A stretch of DNA of 56,861 nt, taken from an uncultured Eubacterium sp. (lineage in GTDB: Bacteria > Bacillota > Clostridia > Lachnospirales > CAG-274). The notes below the pieces were generated by a model. That model saw nothing but the letters and a program-made list of their open reading frames with translations, was not told the origin of the DNA and did not search any database. Shown here piece after piece: positions 1-7,826 of this stretch; position 1 is the stretch's first letter, and each line of letters starts with the position of its first letter. Where the stretch lies: positions 1-56,861 of the forward strand of contig URXK01000011.1 in NCBI GenBank assembly GCA_900551755.1. The letters are read 5' to 3'. The position numbers and the translations under genes are program-made.

Positions 1-104
1 TAAGGTGTACTTTAACATATTAATTATATGTATGGCAAGGCAGTTTACCTTCCCTCATAGGGAAGGTGGCAACCGGAGGTTGACGAATGGGTTTCCGTAG
101 ATTT
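1..104. repeat. Partial interspersed-repeat cluster (family C hairpin)
   Basis: The window opens inside a repeat cluster. Positions about 47-104 match the 'family C' element seen at 9236-9285, 9411-9463 and 24750-24802: a CCTTCCCT/AGGGAAGG hairpin, then CAACC/GGTTG, then GGGTTTCC. The sequence before it, with a short palindromic AT-rich piece (AATTATATG), also recurs before the copies near 9200 and 24720. The cluster probably extends left of the window. Confidence 0.8.
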
Positions 105-108
105 CTTG

Positions 109-137
109 CAAGGCTGTTGACTTTATCGACAGCCTTG
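109..137. terminator. Hairpin terminator after hydF
   Basis: CAAGGCTGT (109-117) pairs perfectly with ACAGCCTTG (129-137). It lies just beyond the hydF stop on the minus strand. The run of T is better on the plus strand, so its strength as a minus-strand terminator is uncertain. Confidence 0.55.
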
Positions 138-145
138 TTATATTT

Positions 146-1345
146 TTATTTTAATTTATCAGCAAATTCAGGAAAAACTTCAATACTTCTTTCTAAAATG
201 CCTTGAGTATAGGCTATGAAAATGCCATAGTTAGTAATAGGAACACCTTGCTCCTTGCATACATAAATTCTATGCTTCATTTCCTTTTCATTAAGTGTAC
301 AGCCACCACAATGTATAACAGCCTTATACTTGCTTAAATCTCTAGGAAATTCAGTACCACTGCAAAATTCATAATTAACATTTTTGTCGCAATGTGCCTT
401 AAGCCATTTAGGTATTTTAACAGTACCAATGTCATCACATTGTCTGTGGTGAGTACAGCCTTCAGCAATTAACACTGTATCGCCGTCTTTTAAATTATCT
501 ATAGCCTTAACAGCCTTAATTGAGTTGTCAAGGTCACCTTTGTATCTAGCAAAAAGTATAGAAAATGAAGTAAGTAAAATATCATCAGGCACAATGTTTT
601 TAACATAGCCAAAGGCTTGAGAGTCTGTAATTACCATTTTAGGCTTTTTGCCTAAGTTTTTTAATGTTTCATTTAATTCAGTATCCCTTGATACTACAGC
701 AACAGCACCTGCCTCTAAAATATCTCTTATTGTCTGCTGTTGAGGTAAAATAAGTCTGCCCTTTGGTGCTGCCTTATCAATGGGAACAACGAGAACTACT
801 AGGTCGTTTGGCTCTAGCTTGTCACCTATTATTTTAAGTGTCATATTTTCATTAGGCACAAGGTGAGATATTTTTTCCTTAAGCTCCCATATATTTTCAT
901 TTGTTTCTGCACTTACCCATATAGAATTTTCTACATCGTACTTATTTTGTACTTTGTCTGCCTTGTTAAGTATAACTATGTAAGGCAATTTTTTTTCTTT
1001 AAAGGCTTTTATTATTTCATTGTCCTCTGGTTGAAGTCCTATTGTGCCGTCAACAACTAATAGGGCAATGTCAGTTTTGTTTAAAACTTGATAGCTTTTT
1101 TCAACTCGCATTTTGCCTAGATTTCCTGTGTCGTCAATACCTGGTGTATCAATTATATTGACTGGACCAAGAGGCAAAAGCTCCATAGCTTTTTGAACAG
1201 GGTCGGTGGTAGTTCCCTTAACATCAGATACAATAGCAAGGCTTTGACCAGTGATTGCGTTGATTATGCTGGACTTGCCTGCGTTTCTCCTTCCAAAAAT
1301 ACCAATGTGTATTCTGTCTGAATTTGGTGTATCGTTTAAGCCCAT
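146..1345 (-). CDS. hydF: [FeFe]-hydrogenase H-cluster maturation GTPase HydF
   Basis: HydF is the GTPase scaffold on which the 2Fe subcluster is assembled before transfer to apo-hydrogenase. The 399-residue protein has an N-terminal Era-like G domain: P-loop GRRNAGKSS at about 18-26, DTPGI for G3 and NKAD for G4. The C-terminal half carries the cluster-binding cysteines and histidines typical of HydF, CTHH near residue 295 and HCGGC near 345. Length is normal for the family. It starts at an ATG after GGAGGTGG and follows hydG by 11 bases, so the two are co-transcribed. The hydrogenase structural genes and hydE are not in this window. Confidence 0.96.
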   Translation of the reverse strand: MGLNDTPNSDRIHIGIFGRRNAGKSSIINAITGQSLAIVSDVKGTTTDPVQKAMELLPLGPVNIIDTPGIDDTGNLGKMRVEKSYQVLNKTDIALLVVDGTIGLQPEDNEIIKAFKEKKLPYIVILNKADKVQNKYDVENSIWVSAETNENIWELKEKISHLVPNENMTLKIIGDKLEPNDLVVLVVPIDKAAPKGRLILPQQQTIRDILEAGAVAVVSRDTELNETLKNLGKKPKMVITDSQAFGYVKNIVPDDILLTSFSILFARYKGDLDNSIKAVKAIDNLKDGDTVLIAEGCTHHRQCDDIGTVKIPKWLKAHCDKNVNYEFCSGTEFPRDLSKYKAVIHCGGCTLNEKEMKHRIYVCKEQGVPITNYGIFIAYTQGILERSIEVFPEFADKLK

Positions 1346-1356
1346 TGTGCCACCTC

Positions 1357-2775
1357 CTAAAATCTAAAATCTCTCTTTCCTAAATGAATATTTGCAAGAT
1401 AGTCTTTAACAATAGCCTTAACTTTTTCCTTTGGTATTGTTTCAACCTCTTTGTTTATTAATGCTTCACCAATTTTCTTAGTTTCCTCTGAAGCATAGTC
1501 CTCAAGATATTCTTTTAAAGTCATAAGAGCATTAGGCAAGCAACAGTTTTGTATTTGACCAGACTTGCAAAGGCTCATAAATCTGTCACCAGTTCGTCCT
1601 TCTCTGTAGCAAGCTGTACAGAAACTAGGAATGTAGCCCATACCCATTAACCAATTAACAACTTCGTCAAGGGTTCTGTTGTCATTTACATCAAACTGAG
1701 AGCTGTCATCGTCTTCAGCTTCTGGCTGATAATAGCCACCTACACTTGTTTTTGAGCCACCACTAATCTGTGAAATACCTAAGTGAAGTACCTTTTCTCT
1801 AGTTTTTTGGCTTTCTCTAGTGGAAACAATCATACCAGTGTAAGGCACAGCAATTCTAATGCAGGCAACTAACTTAGCAAAAATATCGTCACTAACAGCG
1901 TCAGTAAATTCTGTAGGGTCAATGTCATCAGCAGGTCTTATTCTAGGCACACTTATAGTGTGAGGACCTACACCGTGGACTGCCTCTAAGTGTTCTGCGT
2001 GCATTAAAAGACCAGCAAATTCATATCTGTATTTTTCAAGACCAAATAAAACACCTAAGCCAACATCGTCAATGCCACCTTCCATAGCTCTATCCATAGC
2101 CTCTGTGTGGTAGGCATAGTTGTGCTTTGGACCTGTCGGGTGGAGCTGTTCATAGCTTTCCTTGTGGTATGTTTCTTGGAAAAGAATGTATGTACCAATA
2201 CCAGCCTCTTTCAACTTTTTGTAGTTTTCAACTGTAGTGGCAGCAATATTTACATTTACTCGTCTTATAGCACCGTTTTTGTGCTTAACACTATATATTG
2301 TTTTAATACACTCAAGTATATATTCAATAGGGTTATTAACTGGGTCCTCACCAGACTCAATAGCAAGTCTTTTGTGACCCATATCCTGTAAAGCAATAAC
2401 CTCATTTTTAATTTCCTCTTGAGTAAGTTTTTTTCTAGGAATATGCTTATTTTTAGCGTGGTAAGGGCAGTATACACAGCCGTTTACGCAGTAATTAGAA
2501 AGATAAAGAGGAGCAAACATAACAATTCTGTTGCCATAAAAGTCCTTTTTAATCTGTTCTGCAAGGGCATAAATTTCCTTGTTTTTATCATCGTCCTGAC
2601 AGACTAAAAGAACAGAAGCCTCTCTGTGAGTTAAGCCTTTTCTATTTTTAGCCTTTTCAATAATAGAGTCAATAAGCTCTACATTATTTTTGTTAGCATC
2701 AGCATAAGCTAAGGTGTCAAGTATTTCCTCGTGAGATATAAATTCCTCAGCCTTAAGTGATTTTGGGTTGTACAT
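1357..2775 (-). CDS. hydG: Radical SAM tyrosine lyase HydG (H-cluster maturase)
   Basis: HydG cleaves tyrosine by radical SAM chemistry, giving the CO and cyanide ligands of the hydrogenase H-cluster as an Fe(CO)2CN synthon. The 472-residue sequence has the radical SAM signature C96-x3-C100-x2-C103 and near the C-terminus a CTACYREGRTG segment followed by further cysteines, the motif that binds HydG's auxiliary cluster. This separates it from ThiH and from plain biotin synthase-like proteins. A GGAG-type ribosome site precedes the ATG. It lies between the TM1266-type regulator and hydF on the same strand. Confidence 0.96.
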   Translation of the reverse strand: MYNPKSLKAEEFISHEEILDTLAYADANKNNVELIDSIIEKAKNRKGLTHREASVLLVCQDDDKNKEIYALAEQIKKDFYGNRIVMFAPLYLSNYCVNGCVYCPYHAKNKHIPRKKLTQEEIKNEVIALQDMGHKRLAIESGEDPVNNPIEYILECIKTIYSVKHKNGAIRRVNVNIAATTVENYKKLKEAGIGTYILFQETYHKESYEQLHPTGPKHNYAYHTEAMDRAMEGGIDDVGLGVLFGLEKYRYEFAGLLMHAEHLEAVHGVGPHTISVPRIRPADDIDPTEFTDAVSDDIFAKLVACIRIAVPYTGMIVSTRESQKTREKVLHLGISQISGGSKTSVGGYYQPEAEDDDSSQFDVNDNRTLDEVVNWLMGMGYIPSFCTACYREGRTGDRFMSLCKSGQIQNCCLPNALMTLKEYLEDYASEETKKIGEALINKEVETIPKEKVKAIVKDYLANIHLGKRDFRF

Positions 2776-2832
2776 TTTAAATTTTCTCCTTTCTTTTGGA
2801 GCAGGGGGTTAAATCCCTTATCCATCAGATAA

Positions 2833-3072
2833 TTAATTGTATATAGTTTTGGTACTTACTCCGTCAAGCTGACCTAGCTTTCCAGATAAAGTGTTTATAA
2901 CATCATTAGGGGCATCAATAGCCACACTTATAATATTTAAAGCCTTTTCTCTGTAGGGTATACCCATTCTGCCAATTATGTAATCGCCATAATCGTGTAA
3001 AATAGAGTTAATTTCATTGGCAGATGAAAAGTTTTTGACAACAATACCTATAAGAGCAACTCTTGTATCCAT
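2833..3072 (-). CDS. TM1266-family iron-only hydrogenase system regulator
   Basis: This is a 79-residue protein of the small ACT-like TM1266 family, which is found almost only beside [FeFe]-hydrogenase maturation genes and is proposed to regulate them. It begins MDTRVALIGIVV and keeps the family's IGRMGIPYREK segment, followed by a beta-alpha-beta pattern (NIISVAIDAPNDVIN). A strong AAGGAGG site precedes the ATG. It is first in the minus-strand unit with hydG and hydF, behind a recognisable promoter. The biochemical role of the family is poorly established, so 'regulator' is a family label. Confidence 0.88.
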   Translation of the reverse strand: MDTRVALIGIVVKNFSSANEINSILHDYGDYIIGRMGIPYREKALNIISVAIDAPNDVINTLSGKLGQLDGVSTKTIYN

Positions 3073-3103
3073 ATATAAACCTCCTTAATAATTATTCTAT
3101 TTT

Positions 3104-3132
3104 ATTATACAGCCAAAGCCACAAAAAAACAA
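3104..3132 (-). promoter_or_regulatory. Sigma-A-type promoter of the hyd operon
   Basis: Read on the minus strand there is TTGTTT (3127-3132), a 17-base spacer and a perfect TATAAT (3104-3109). It lies 31 bases upstream of the TM1266-family start, directly after the SASP terminator, so hyd transcription starts independently of the SASP gene. Confidence 0.6.
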
Positions 3133-3143
3133 TAATAAAAAAA

Positions 3144-3177
3144 CAATCTCCAAAGTTTTGTTTTAATTTGGAGATTG
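3144..3177 (-). terminator. Rho-independent terminator of the SASP gene
   Basis: CAATCTCCAAA (3144-3154) and TTTGGAGATTG (3167-3177) form a perfect 11-bp stem. On the minus strand it is followed by a run of T (3135-3143). It starts 9 bases after the SASP stop codon. Confidence 0.85.
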
Positions 3178-3185
3178 CTAAAATA

Positions 3186-3356
3186 TTATTTTTCTTTTTC
3201 TCTTTTCTTTTTAGCTATTAAACCACCTATTTTGCCACTTTCTTTAGAAGTCAATGATTTCCAGCCATATTCTTTTACCTTATCTAATAGTCCTAATTCT
3301 TGGGCTATTTCGTATTTCATAATGTCTTCGGGTGTTGGCTTTTTTTCTTTTTTCAT
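3186..3356 (-). CDS. Small acid-soluble spore protein, alpha/beta type
   Basis: This 56-codon gene encodes a DNA-binding spore protein of the alpha/beta SASP family, which coats the spore chromosome and protects it from UV and chemical damage. The protein contains MKYEIAQELGLLDKV followed by YGWKSLTSKESGKIGG, matching the two conserved family blocks (KYEIAxELG and LTSRExGxIGG). The germination protease site typical of the family would fall in the first block. The ATG at 3354-3356 follows GAGGTG by 5 bases. The protein ends in a lysine-rich tail and is slightly shorter than the usual 60-70 residues. The gene is monocistronic with its own terminator. The plus-strand frame over the same bases is a shadow. 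Confidence 0.88.
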   Translation of the reverse strand: MKKEKKPTPEDIMKYEIAQELGLLDKVKEYGWKSLTSKESGKIGGLIAKKKREKEK

Positions 3357-3416
3357 ATTTTCACCTCTAAATAAAATATTCCCTACATTTTTGTATAATA
3401 TTCAGAAATAGTTATG

Positions 3417-3445
3417 TTGATTTTTGTCTTTTTTATAAGTATAAT
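3417..3445 (+). promoter_or_regulatory. Promoter of the polysaccharide deacetylase gene
   Basis: TTGATT (3417-3422), 17-base spacer, TATAAT (3440-3445), ending 34 bases before the ATG at 3480. Confidence 0.6.
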
Positions 3446-3479
3446 GTAATTATAAATAATATTGATATGGGGTGATTTT

Positions 3480-4601
3480 ATGTTAAAGAAGGGTTGTTTT
3501 GCTTTATTATTTACATTAATGTTATCTACTGCTGTTTTTGCAGATACAGCAGAAAGGTATCAGGCTAAAAGTAATGATTTAGAAAATACTGTTTATTTTG
3601 ATTGTTTCAATGTTGACGGAACAAATTATTTTGCAATTAGAGATGTGGCTAAGTTGCTTAATAATTCTGATTATAGCTTTAATATTGCTTATGACAATGA
3701 AAATAATTGTGTAGCTATTGATAAAAATGATAATTATATATCAACAGGTGCAGAATTTAACAAATCTATTGGTAAAAAGAAAAGTAAGCAAAATCCAGAA
3801 ACATTTGATGTAATTTGTGATGGTGTTCAATTTTCTTTAAAGGCTTATAATATTAATGACAGAAATTATGTATCATTAAGAGATATTTGCCACATTTTAG
3901 GTTTAAATACTCAGTGGAACACAAATACTAAGTCTATTGAACTATGGTATTATAATGATGAAAGTGAAAAGGTTGATGTTTTGGATATTACAATGTTGCC
4001 ACCAGTCATTGTTGATAAAAGCAAGCCAATGGTTGCTCTTACTTTTGATGATGGTCCATCTGTAAACACAACTAGAATATTGAATACTCTTGAAAAGTAC
4101 AACGGTGTTGCAACATTTTTTGTTACTGGCAACAATGCCTCTAAATATGGGGATACATTAAGACGAATTGTTGATGAAGAAAGCCAAATTGGTAATCATA
4201 CTTATGACCATTTAAAATTGACTTCACTTTCAGCTAGTAATATTCAATCTCAGGTTAGCCGTATTCAAAACATTGTGTATAGTGCTACTGGTGTTTATCC
4301 AACAGCATTAAGACCACCTTATGGTGCTTACAATGATTTTGTTAAGGCTAATATTAGCCTTAGAATGTTTAATTGGAATGTAGATACCCTTGATTGGAAA
4401 ACTAGAAATGCCCAATCAACTTACAATGAGGTTATTAATACTTTAGCTGACGGTAATGTGATTTTAATGCACGATTTATATAGTCAAACTGCTGATGCTG
4501 TTGATAAAATTGTGCCTGAAATTGTGGCAAAAGGTTATCAGCTTGTAACAATTGACCAGCTTTGCTATGCTAAGGGTAATATTAAGGGACAGATTAAGTA
4601 G
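3480..4601 (+). CDS. Secreted polysaccharide deacetylase with copper-amine-oxidase-like N-terminal domain
   Basis: This is a probable extracytoplasmic peptidoglycan or chitin-like polysaccharide N-deacetylase (NodB-homology, CE4). The ATG at 3480 follows GGGGTG with good spacing and gives a 373-residue protein with a clear signal peptide (KK, then a hydrophobic run ending at VFADTA). The first half has two repeats of the copper amine oxidase N-terminal-like type (NYFAIRDVAKLL and NYVSLRDICHILG), a cell-envelope module common in Clostridia. The catalytic half has TFDDGPS (metal and base aspartates), NHTYDH (HxxxH metal site), RPPYGAYN and ILMHD, so all CE4 motifs are intact. An upstream in-frame ATG at 3462 lacks a ribosome site and was not used. 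Confidence 0.92.
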   Translation: MLKKGCFALLFTLMLSTAVFADTAERYQAKSNDLENTVYFDCFNVDGTNYFAIRDVAKLLNNSDYSFNIAYDNENNCVAIDKNDNYISTGAEFNKSIGKKKSKQNPETFDVICDGVQFSLKAYNINDRNYVSLRDICHILGLNTQWNTNTKSIELWYYNDESEKVDVLDITMLPPVIVDKSKPMVALTFDDGPSVNTTRILNTLEKYNGVATFFVTGNNASKYGDTLRRIVDEESQIGNHTYDHLKLTSLSASNIQSQVSRIQNIVYSATGVYPTALRPPYGAYNDFVKANISLRMFNWNVDTLDWKTRNAQSTYNEVINTLADGNVILMHDLYSQTADAVDKIVPEIVAKGYQLVTIDQLCYAKGNIKGQIK

Positions 4602-4859
4602 TGGGTTAGGTATTTGAATATAATTTTATAAATACAATTAATAGTGGTATTTGTATTAAATAGTATTGTTTTTAATAATTGAATATGATATAATAAAATA
4701 GGTAAAAGAGCGATAATTAAAAAGTATTATTCGATGATAAATGGGAGGGATAAGATAAAGTTATTAACAGATAAAGTGTATTAGGAATTAATGCTAGAAC
4801 TTAGAATGTCAAATTAATAAACCCACAGTTTCATTGTGTAAAACTATAGGTGAAAACTA
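4602..4859 (+). other. Intergenic stretch with an orphan promoter-like site
   Basis: No convincing gene is seen here. TTGTTT (4666-4671), 17 bases and TATAAT (4689-4694) look like a promoter, but no ORF with a ribosome site follows; GGGAGGG at 4743-4749 leads to no reading frame of note. A short untranslated RNA or a decayed gene is possible. Confidence 0.35.
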
Positions 4860-4887
4860 TTGACATTACACAACGAGTGTGTATAAT
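4860..4887 (+). promoter_or_regulatory. hicAB promoter with operator-like inverted repeat
   Basis: TTGACA (4860-4865), 16-base spacer and TATAAT (4882-4887). The spacer holds TACACA (4867-4872), five bases, then TGTGTA (4878-4883), overlapping the -10. A second related half-site, TTGTGTAA, is at 4834-4841 and mirrors TTACACAA at 4866-4873. This is where a ribbon-helix-helix HicB would be expected to repress its own promoter. Confidence 0.65.
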
Positions 4888-4914
4888 ATAAAGTGTAAGG
4901 AGATATAATAGTTA

Positions 4915-5088
4915 GTGAAAAGAAATGACTTAATAAAGCGACTTGAGGAGGGTGGTTTTGTTTTCGATAGGCACGGTAGTAGTCACGATATATATATTAG
5001 AGAAAACATAAAAGAAACCATTCCAAGACACAGAGAAATTAACGAAATATTAGCAAAAGCAATATTAAAAAGAAATGGACTTTTATAA
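4915..5088 (+). CDS. hicA: HicA-family mRNA interferase toxin
   Basis: HicA is a small double-stranded-RNA-binding-fold toxin that cleaves mRNA. The 57-residue protein starts at GTG (4915), reads KRNDLIKRLEEGGFVF, then DRHGSSHDIYI, in which His24 is the family's catalytic histidine, then IPRH and a C-terminal KAILKRNGLL, matching the HicA pattern throughout. AAGGAG lies 12 bases before the GTG, longer than usual, so translation may be weak. No better in-frame start exists. hicB follows 50 bases downstream on the same strand, the normal toxin-first order. Confidence 0.88.
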   Translation: MKRNDLIKRLEEGGFVFDRHGSSHDIYIRENIKETIPRHREINEILAKAILKRNGLL

Positions 5089-5138
5089 CTCATTGTTTCT
5101 TATATAAATATAGAATAGATATAAATGGAGGTATTTAT

Positions 5139-5558
5139 ATGAAAAATGTTTACCCAGTATTTTTTACTATAACAAATGATAATGTGTTGGTTGAAGTCCC
5201 TGATTTTGACATTTTAACAGAAGGAAAAGATATGAACGATGCCATTGATATGGCAAGAGATGCCATTGAATTAAAATGTGTATCAATGGAAGATGACAAG
5301 GAAGAAATTCCTACCCCTTCTGATATAAGTGAATTAGATGTAAATAGTGGAACTTTTTCAATGGAAGGAAAAACAGTTATTTCATTTGTAGACATTGACT
5401 CAGCAAAGTATAGAAAAAAAATCGACACTAGAACAGTTAGACGAAATGTTGCTTTACCAAGTTGGTTGAACTATGAAGCTGACCAAGCAGGCATAAATGT
5501 ATCAAGAATTTTACAAGAAGCATTGATGAATGTATTAAAATTAGAAAATAGAATGTAA
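5139..5558 (+). CDS. hicB: HicB-family antitoxin
   Basis: HicB binds and neutralises HicA and autoregulates the operon. The 139-residue protein has an N-terminal partial RNase H-like HicB fold (MKNVYPVFFTI, then VPDFDILTEGKDMNDAIDMARDAIEL) and a C-terminal ribbon-helix-helix segment (RRNVALPSWLNYEADQAGIN and the following helix) that should bind DNA. A GGAGG site precedes the ATG. The inverted repeat in the promoter at 4867-4883 is the likely operator. No phage or plasmid genes adjoin the pair, which stands alone between two metabolic genes. Confidence 0.9.
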   Translation: MKNVYPVFFTITNDNVLVEVPDFDILTEGKDMNDAIDMARDAIELKCVSMEDDKEEIPTPSDISELDVNSGTFSMEGKTVISFVDIDSAKYRKKIDTRTVRRNVALPSWLNYEADQAGINVSRILQEALMNVLKLENRM

Positions 5559-5561
5559 ATA

Positions 5562-5588
5562 AAATGGGCTGATATTTTCAGTCCATTT
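5562..5588 (+). terminator. Terminator after hicB
   Basis: AAATGGGCTGA (5562-5572) pairs with TCAGTCCATTT (5578-5588) with one G-T wobble, followed by GTTTTAAAA. It sits 4 bases after the hicB stop. Confidence 0.65.
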
Positions 5589-5663
5589 GTTTTAAAATGA
5601 TAAATAGTTTTAAAGAAATAAGTATATTAAACTTCCTAAATTTAGCTTTGTAGTAATTTAATG

Positions 5664-5692
5664 TAGAAATTAAACAATAGCTGTAGTATAAT
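5664..5692 (+). promoter_or_regulatory. pncB promoter region
   Basis: A perfect TATAAT lies at 5687-5692; the -35 (TAGAAA, 5664-5669) is poor. The 17 bases ATAGCTGTAGTATAATT (5677-5693) are identical to the -10 region of the Lrp-aminotransferase-sirtuin operon at 16930-16946, which suggests shared control. Confidence 0.5.
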
Positions 5693-5723
5693 TGTAATAT
5701 GGAAAATAAGGGGAGGTAATATT

Positions 5724-7172
5724 GTGACCCAAAACCTAACATTGCTTACAGATTTGTACGAGCTTACAATGATGCAGGCATATTTTAAGAATAAAAACAA
5801 AAATGAAACTGTTGTGTTTGATGCTTTTTACAGAGATAATCCTTTTGGCAGTGGTTATGCTATTTGTTGTGGCATTGAGCAGGTTGTTGAATATATAAAA
5901 AATTTAAAGTTTAGTGATGATGACTTAAACTATTTAAAAAGCCTTAATATGTTTGACAATGACTTTATTGAATATTTAGCTAATTTTAAGTTTAGCGGAG
6001 ATATTTATGCTATACCAGAAGGTTCTGTTATTTTTCCTAGAGAGCCTATTGTCAAAATTATTGCACCTATTATTGAGGCACAGCTTATAGAAACTGCTCT
6101 TTTGAATATTATTAATCATCAGAGCCTTATTGCCACTAAGGCGTCAAGAGTGTGTTATGCTGCACAAGGTGACGGTGTAATGGAGTTTGGCTTAAGACGA
6201 GCACAAGGACCAGACGCCGGTACTTATGGAGCAAGAGCAGCAGTTATTGGTGGTTGTGTTGCCACAAGCAATGTTCTTGCTGGCAAAATGTTTAACATTC
6301 CTGTTAAAGGTACTCACGCCCATAGCTGGATAATGAGCTTTGAAGATGAATATACTGCTTTTAAGGAATATGCAAAACTTTATCCTAATGCTTGCATACT
6401 TCTTGTTGACACTTACGATACATTAAAATCTGGTGTGCCTAATGCTATTAAGGTTTTTAATGAAATGAAAAATAGCGGTATAGACCTTAAAAACTATGGT
6501 ATAAGACTTGATAGTGGTGACCTTGCTTATTTATCTAAAAAGGCTAGAAAAATGCTTGATGATGCTGGCTTTGAAACTGCTATAATTTCAGCCTCAAATG
6601 ACCTTGATGAAAACTTAATTGAAAGTCTTAAACTTCAGCAAGGAGCAGAGATTACATCTTGGGGTGTTGGTACTCACCTTATTACAGCTAAGGATTGTCC
6701 GTCATTTGGTGGTGTTTACAAGTTGGCAGCTATTATGAAAAACGGTGAATTTGTGCCAAAGATTAAGCTATCTGAAAACACTGAAAAGGTTACAAATCCA
6801 GGCAATAAAAAAATAATAAGAGTATATGAAAAGCAGTACAATAAAATAAAGGCAGATATTATTTGTTTGGCTGATGAAGTGTTTAATGAAAATGAAACAT
6901 TGACTATTTTCGACCCAAAAGAGCCTTGGAAAAAAACAGTAATGGAGGCTGGCACTTACACATTGCGTGAACTTATGGTGCCATTATTTAAAAATGGTGA
7001 ATGTGTTTATGAAAGCAAAGAAGTTATGGCAATAAGAGATTATTGTGCTTCTGAGCTTGACACATTGTGGAATGAGGTTAGACGACTTGTAAATCCTCAC
7101 AAGGTTTATGTTGACTTATCTCAAAAGCTATATGATACTAAATTAAATATTTTAAAGGAAATGGATAGATAA
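5724..7172 (+). CDS. pncB: Nicotinate phosphoribosyltransferase
   Basis: The enzyme joins nicotinate and PRPP to nicotinate mononucleotide, using ATP hydrolysis, in the salvage route to NAD. The 482-residue protein begins LLTDLYELTMMQAYF, has EFGLRRAQGPDA, and carries GTHAHSWIMSF near residue 196, which includes the histidine that is phosphorylated in this family. It starts with GTG at 5724 behind GGGGAGG. It is the first gene of a tight unit: the HAD phosphatase ATG abuts its stop codon. Length is normal for Firmicutes enzymes. The operon with galE looks like a loose housekeeping grouping, not a dedicated pathway. Confidence 0.95.
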   Translation: MTQNLTLLTDLYELTMMQAYFKNKNKNETVVFDAFYRDNPFGSGYAICCGIEQVVEYIKNLKFSDDDLNYLKSLNMFDNDFIEYLANFKFSGDIYAIPEGSVIFPREPIVKIIAPIIEAQLIETALLNIINHQSLIATKASRVCYAAQGDGVMEFGLRRAQGPDAGTYGARAAVIGGCVATSNVLAGKMFNIPVKGTHAHSWIMSFEDEYTAFKEYAKLYPNACILLVDTYDTLKSGVPNAIKVFNEMKNSGIDLKNYGIRLDSGDLAYLSKKARKMLDDAGFETAIISASNDLDENLIESLKLQQGAEITSWGVGTHLITAKDCPSFGGVYKLAAIMKNGEFVPKIKLSENTEKVTNPGNKKIIRVYEKQYNKIKADIICLADEVFNENETLTIFDPKEPWKKTVMEAGTYTLRELMVPLFKNGECVYESKEVMAIRDYCASELDTLWNEVRRLVNPHKVYVDLSQKLYDTKLNILKEMDR

Positions 7173-7826
7173 ATGGAATATATATTGTTTGACTTAGATG
7201 GAACAATAACAGATTCACAGCTTGGAATTAAAAATTCTGTTGCCTATGCTCTCAATCATTTTGGCATTAAGGTTGATAATATGGATAGCCTCAACAAATA
7301 TATTGGTCCACCATTAAGGCAGTCATTTATGACATTTGCTGGCTTAAGTGAGGAAAATTCTCACATTGGTATGACAAAGTATAGAGAATACTATGGACCT
7401 AAGGGCATATTTGAAAATGAGCTTTATTCTGGCATAGTTGATTTGTTTGAAAAGCTAAAAAAAGATAACAAAAAAATTGTTTTAGCCACATCTAAGCCTT
7501 GGATTTATGCTGAAATAATACTTGAACATTTTAATATTAAAAAGTATTTTGATTTTGTTGCAGGTAGTGAACTTAACGGTGTTAGAACTAAAAAAGATGA
7601 TGTAATTAAATATGCTATTGATAAGTATAATATTGATACTAATAATGCTATTATGATTGGTGATAGAAAGCACGACATTTTAGGAGCTAAGGCTAATGGT
7701 ATCAAGACTATAGGTGTTTTGTATGGCTTTGGCTCAAAAGATGAGCTTGAAAGTGCTGGAGCAGATTACATAGCTAAAAATACTGAAGATATATATAATA
7801 TTATTAATGATTTGGAGGTAAAATAA
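7173..7826 (+). CDS. HAD-superfamily hydrolase, phosphoglycolate phosphatase-like
   Basis: This is a 217-residue haloacid dehalogenase-fold phosphatase with all four motifs: [10 protein letters not shown] at the N-terminus (nucleophile and acid Asp), ATSKP for motif II, the lysine of TKKDD for motif III, and [12 protein letters not shown] for motif IV. The cap is of the small alpha-helical type found in Gph/PpaX proteins. The true substrate cannot be read from sequence; phosphoglycolate and pyrophosphate are family possibilities. Its ATG directly follows the pncB stop, and its stop overlaps the galE start by one base (TAATG), so translation of all three is coupled. Confidence 0.88.
   Translation: MEYILFDLDGTITDSQLGIKNSVAYALNHFGIKVDNMDSLNKYIGPPLRQSFMTFAGLSEENSHIGMTKYREYYGPKGIFENELYSGIVDLFEKLKKDNKKIVLATSKPWIYAEIILEHFNIKKYFDFVAGSELNGVRTKKDDVIKYAIDKYNIDTNNAIMIGDRKHDILGAKANGIKTIGVLYGFGSKDELESAGADYIAKNTEDIYNIINDLEVK

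Noticed and set aside
4743..4859. Possible gene after GGGAGGG upstream of hicA
   Set aside because: No start codon leads to a frame longer than a few codons.
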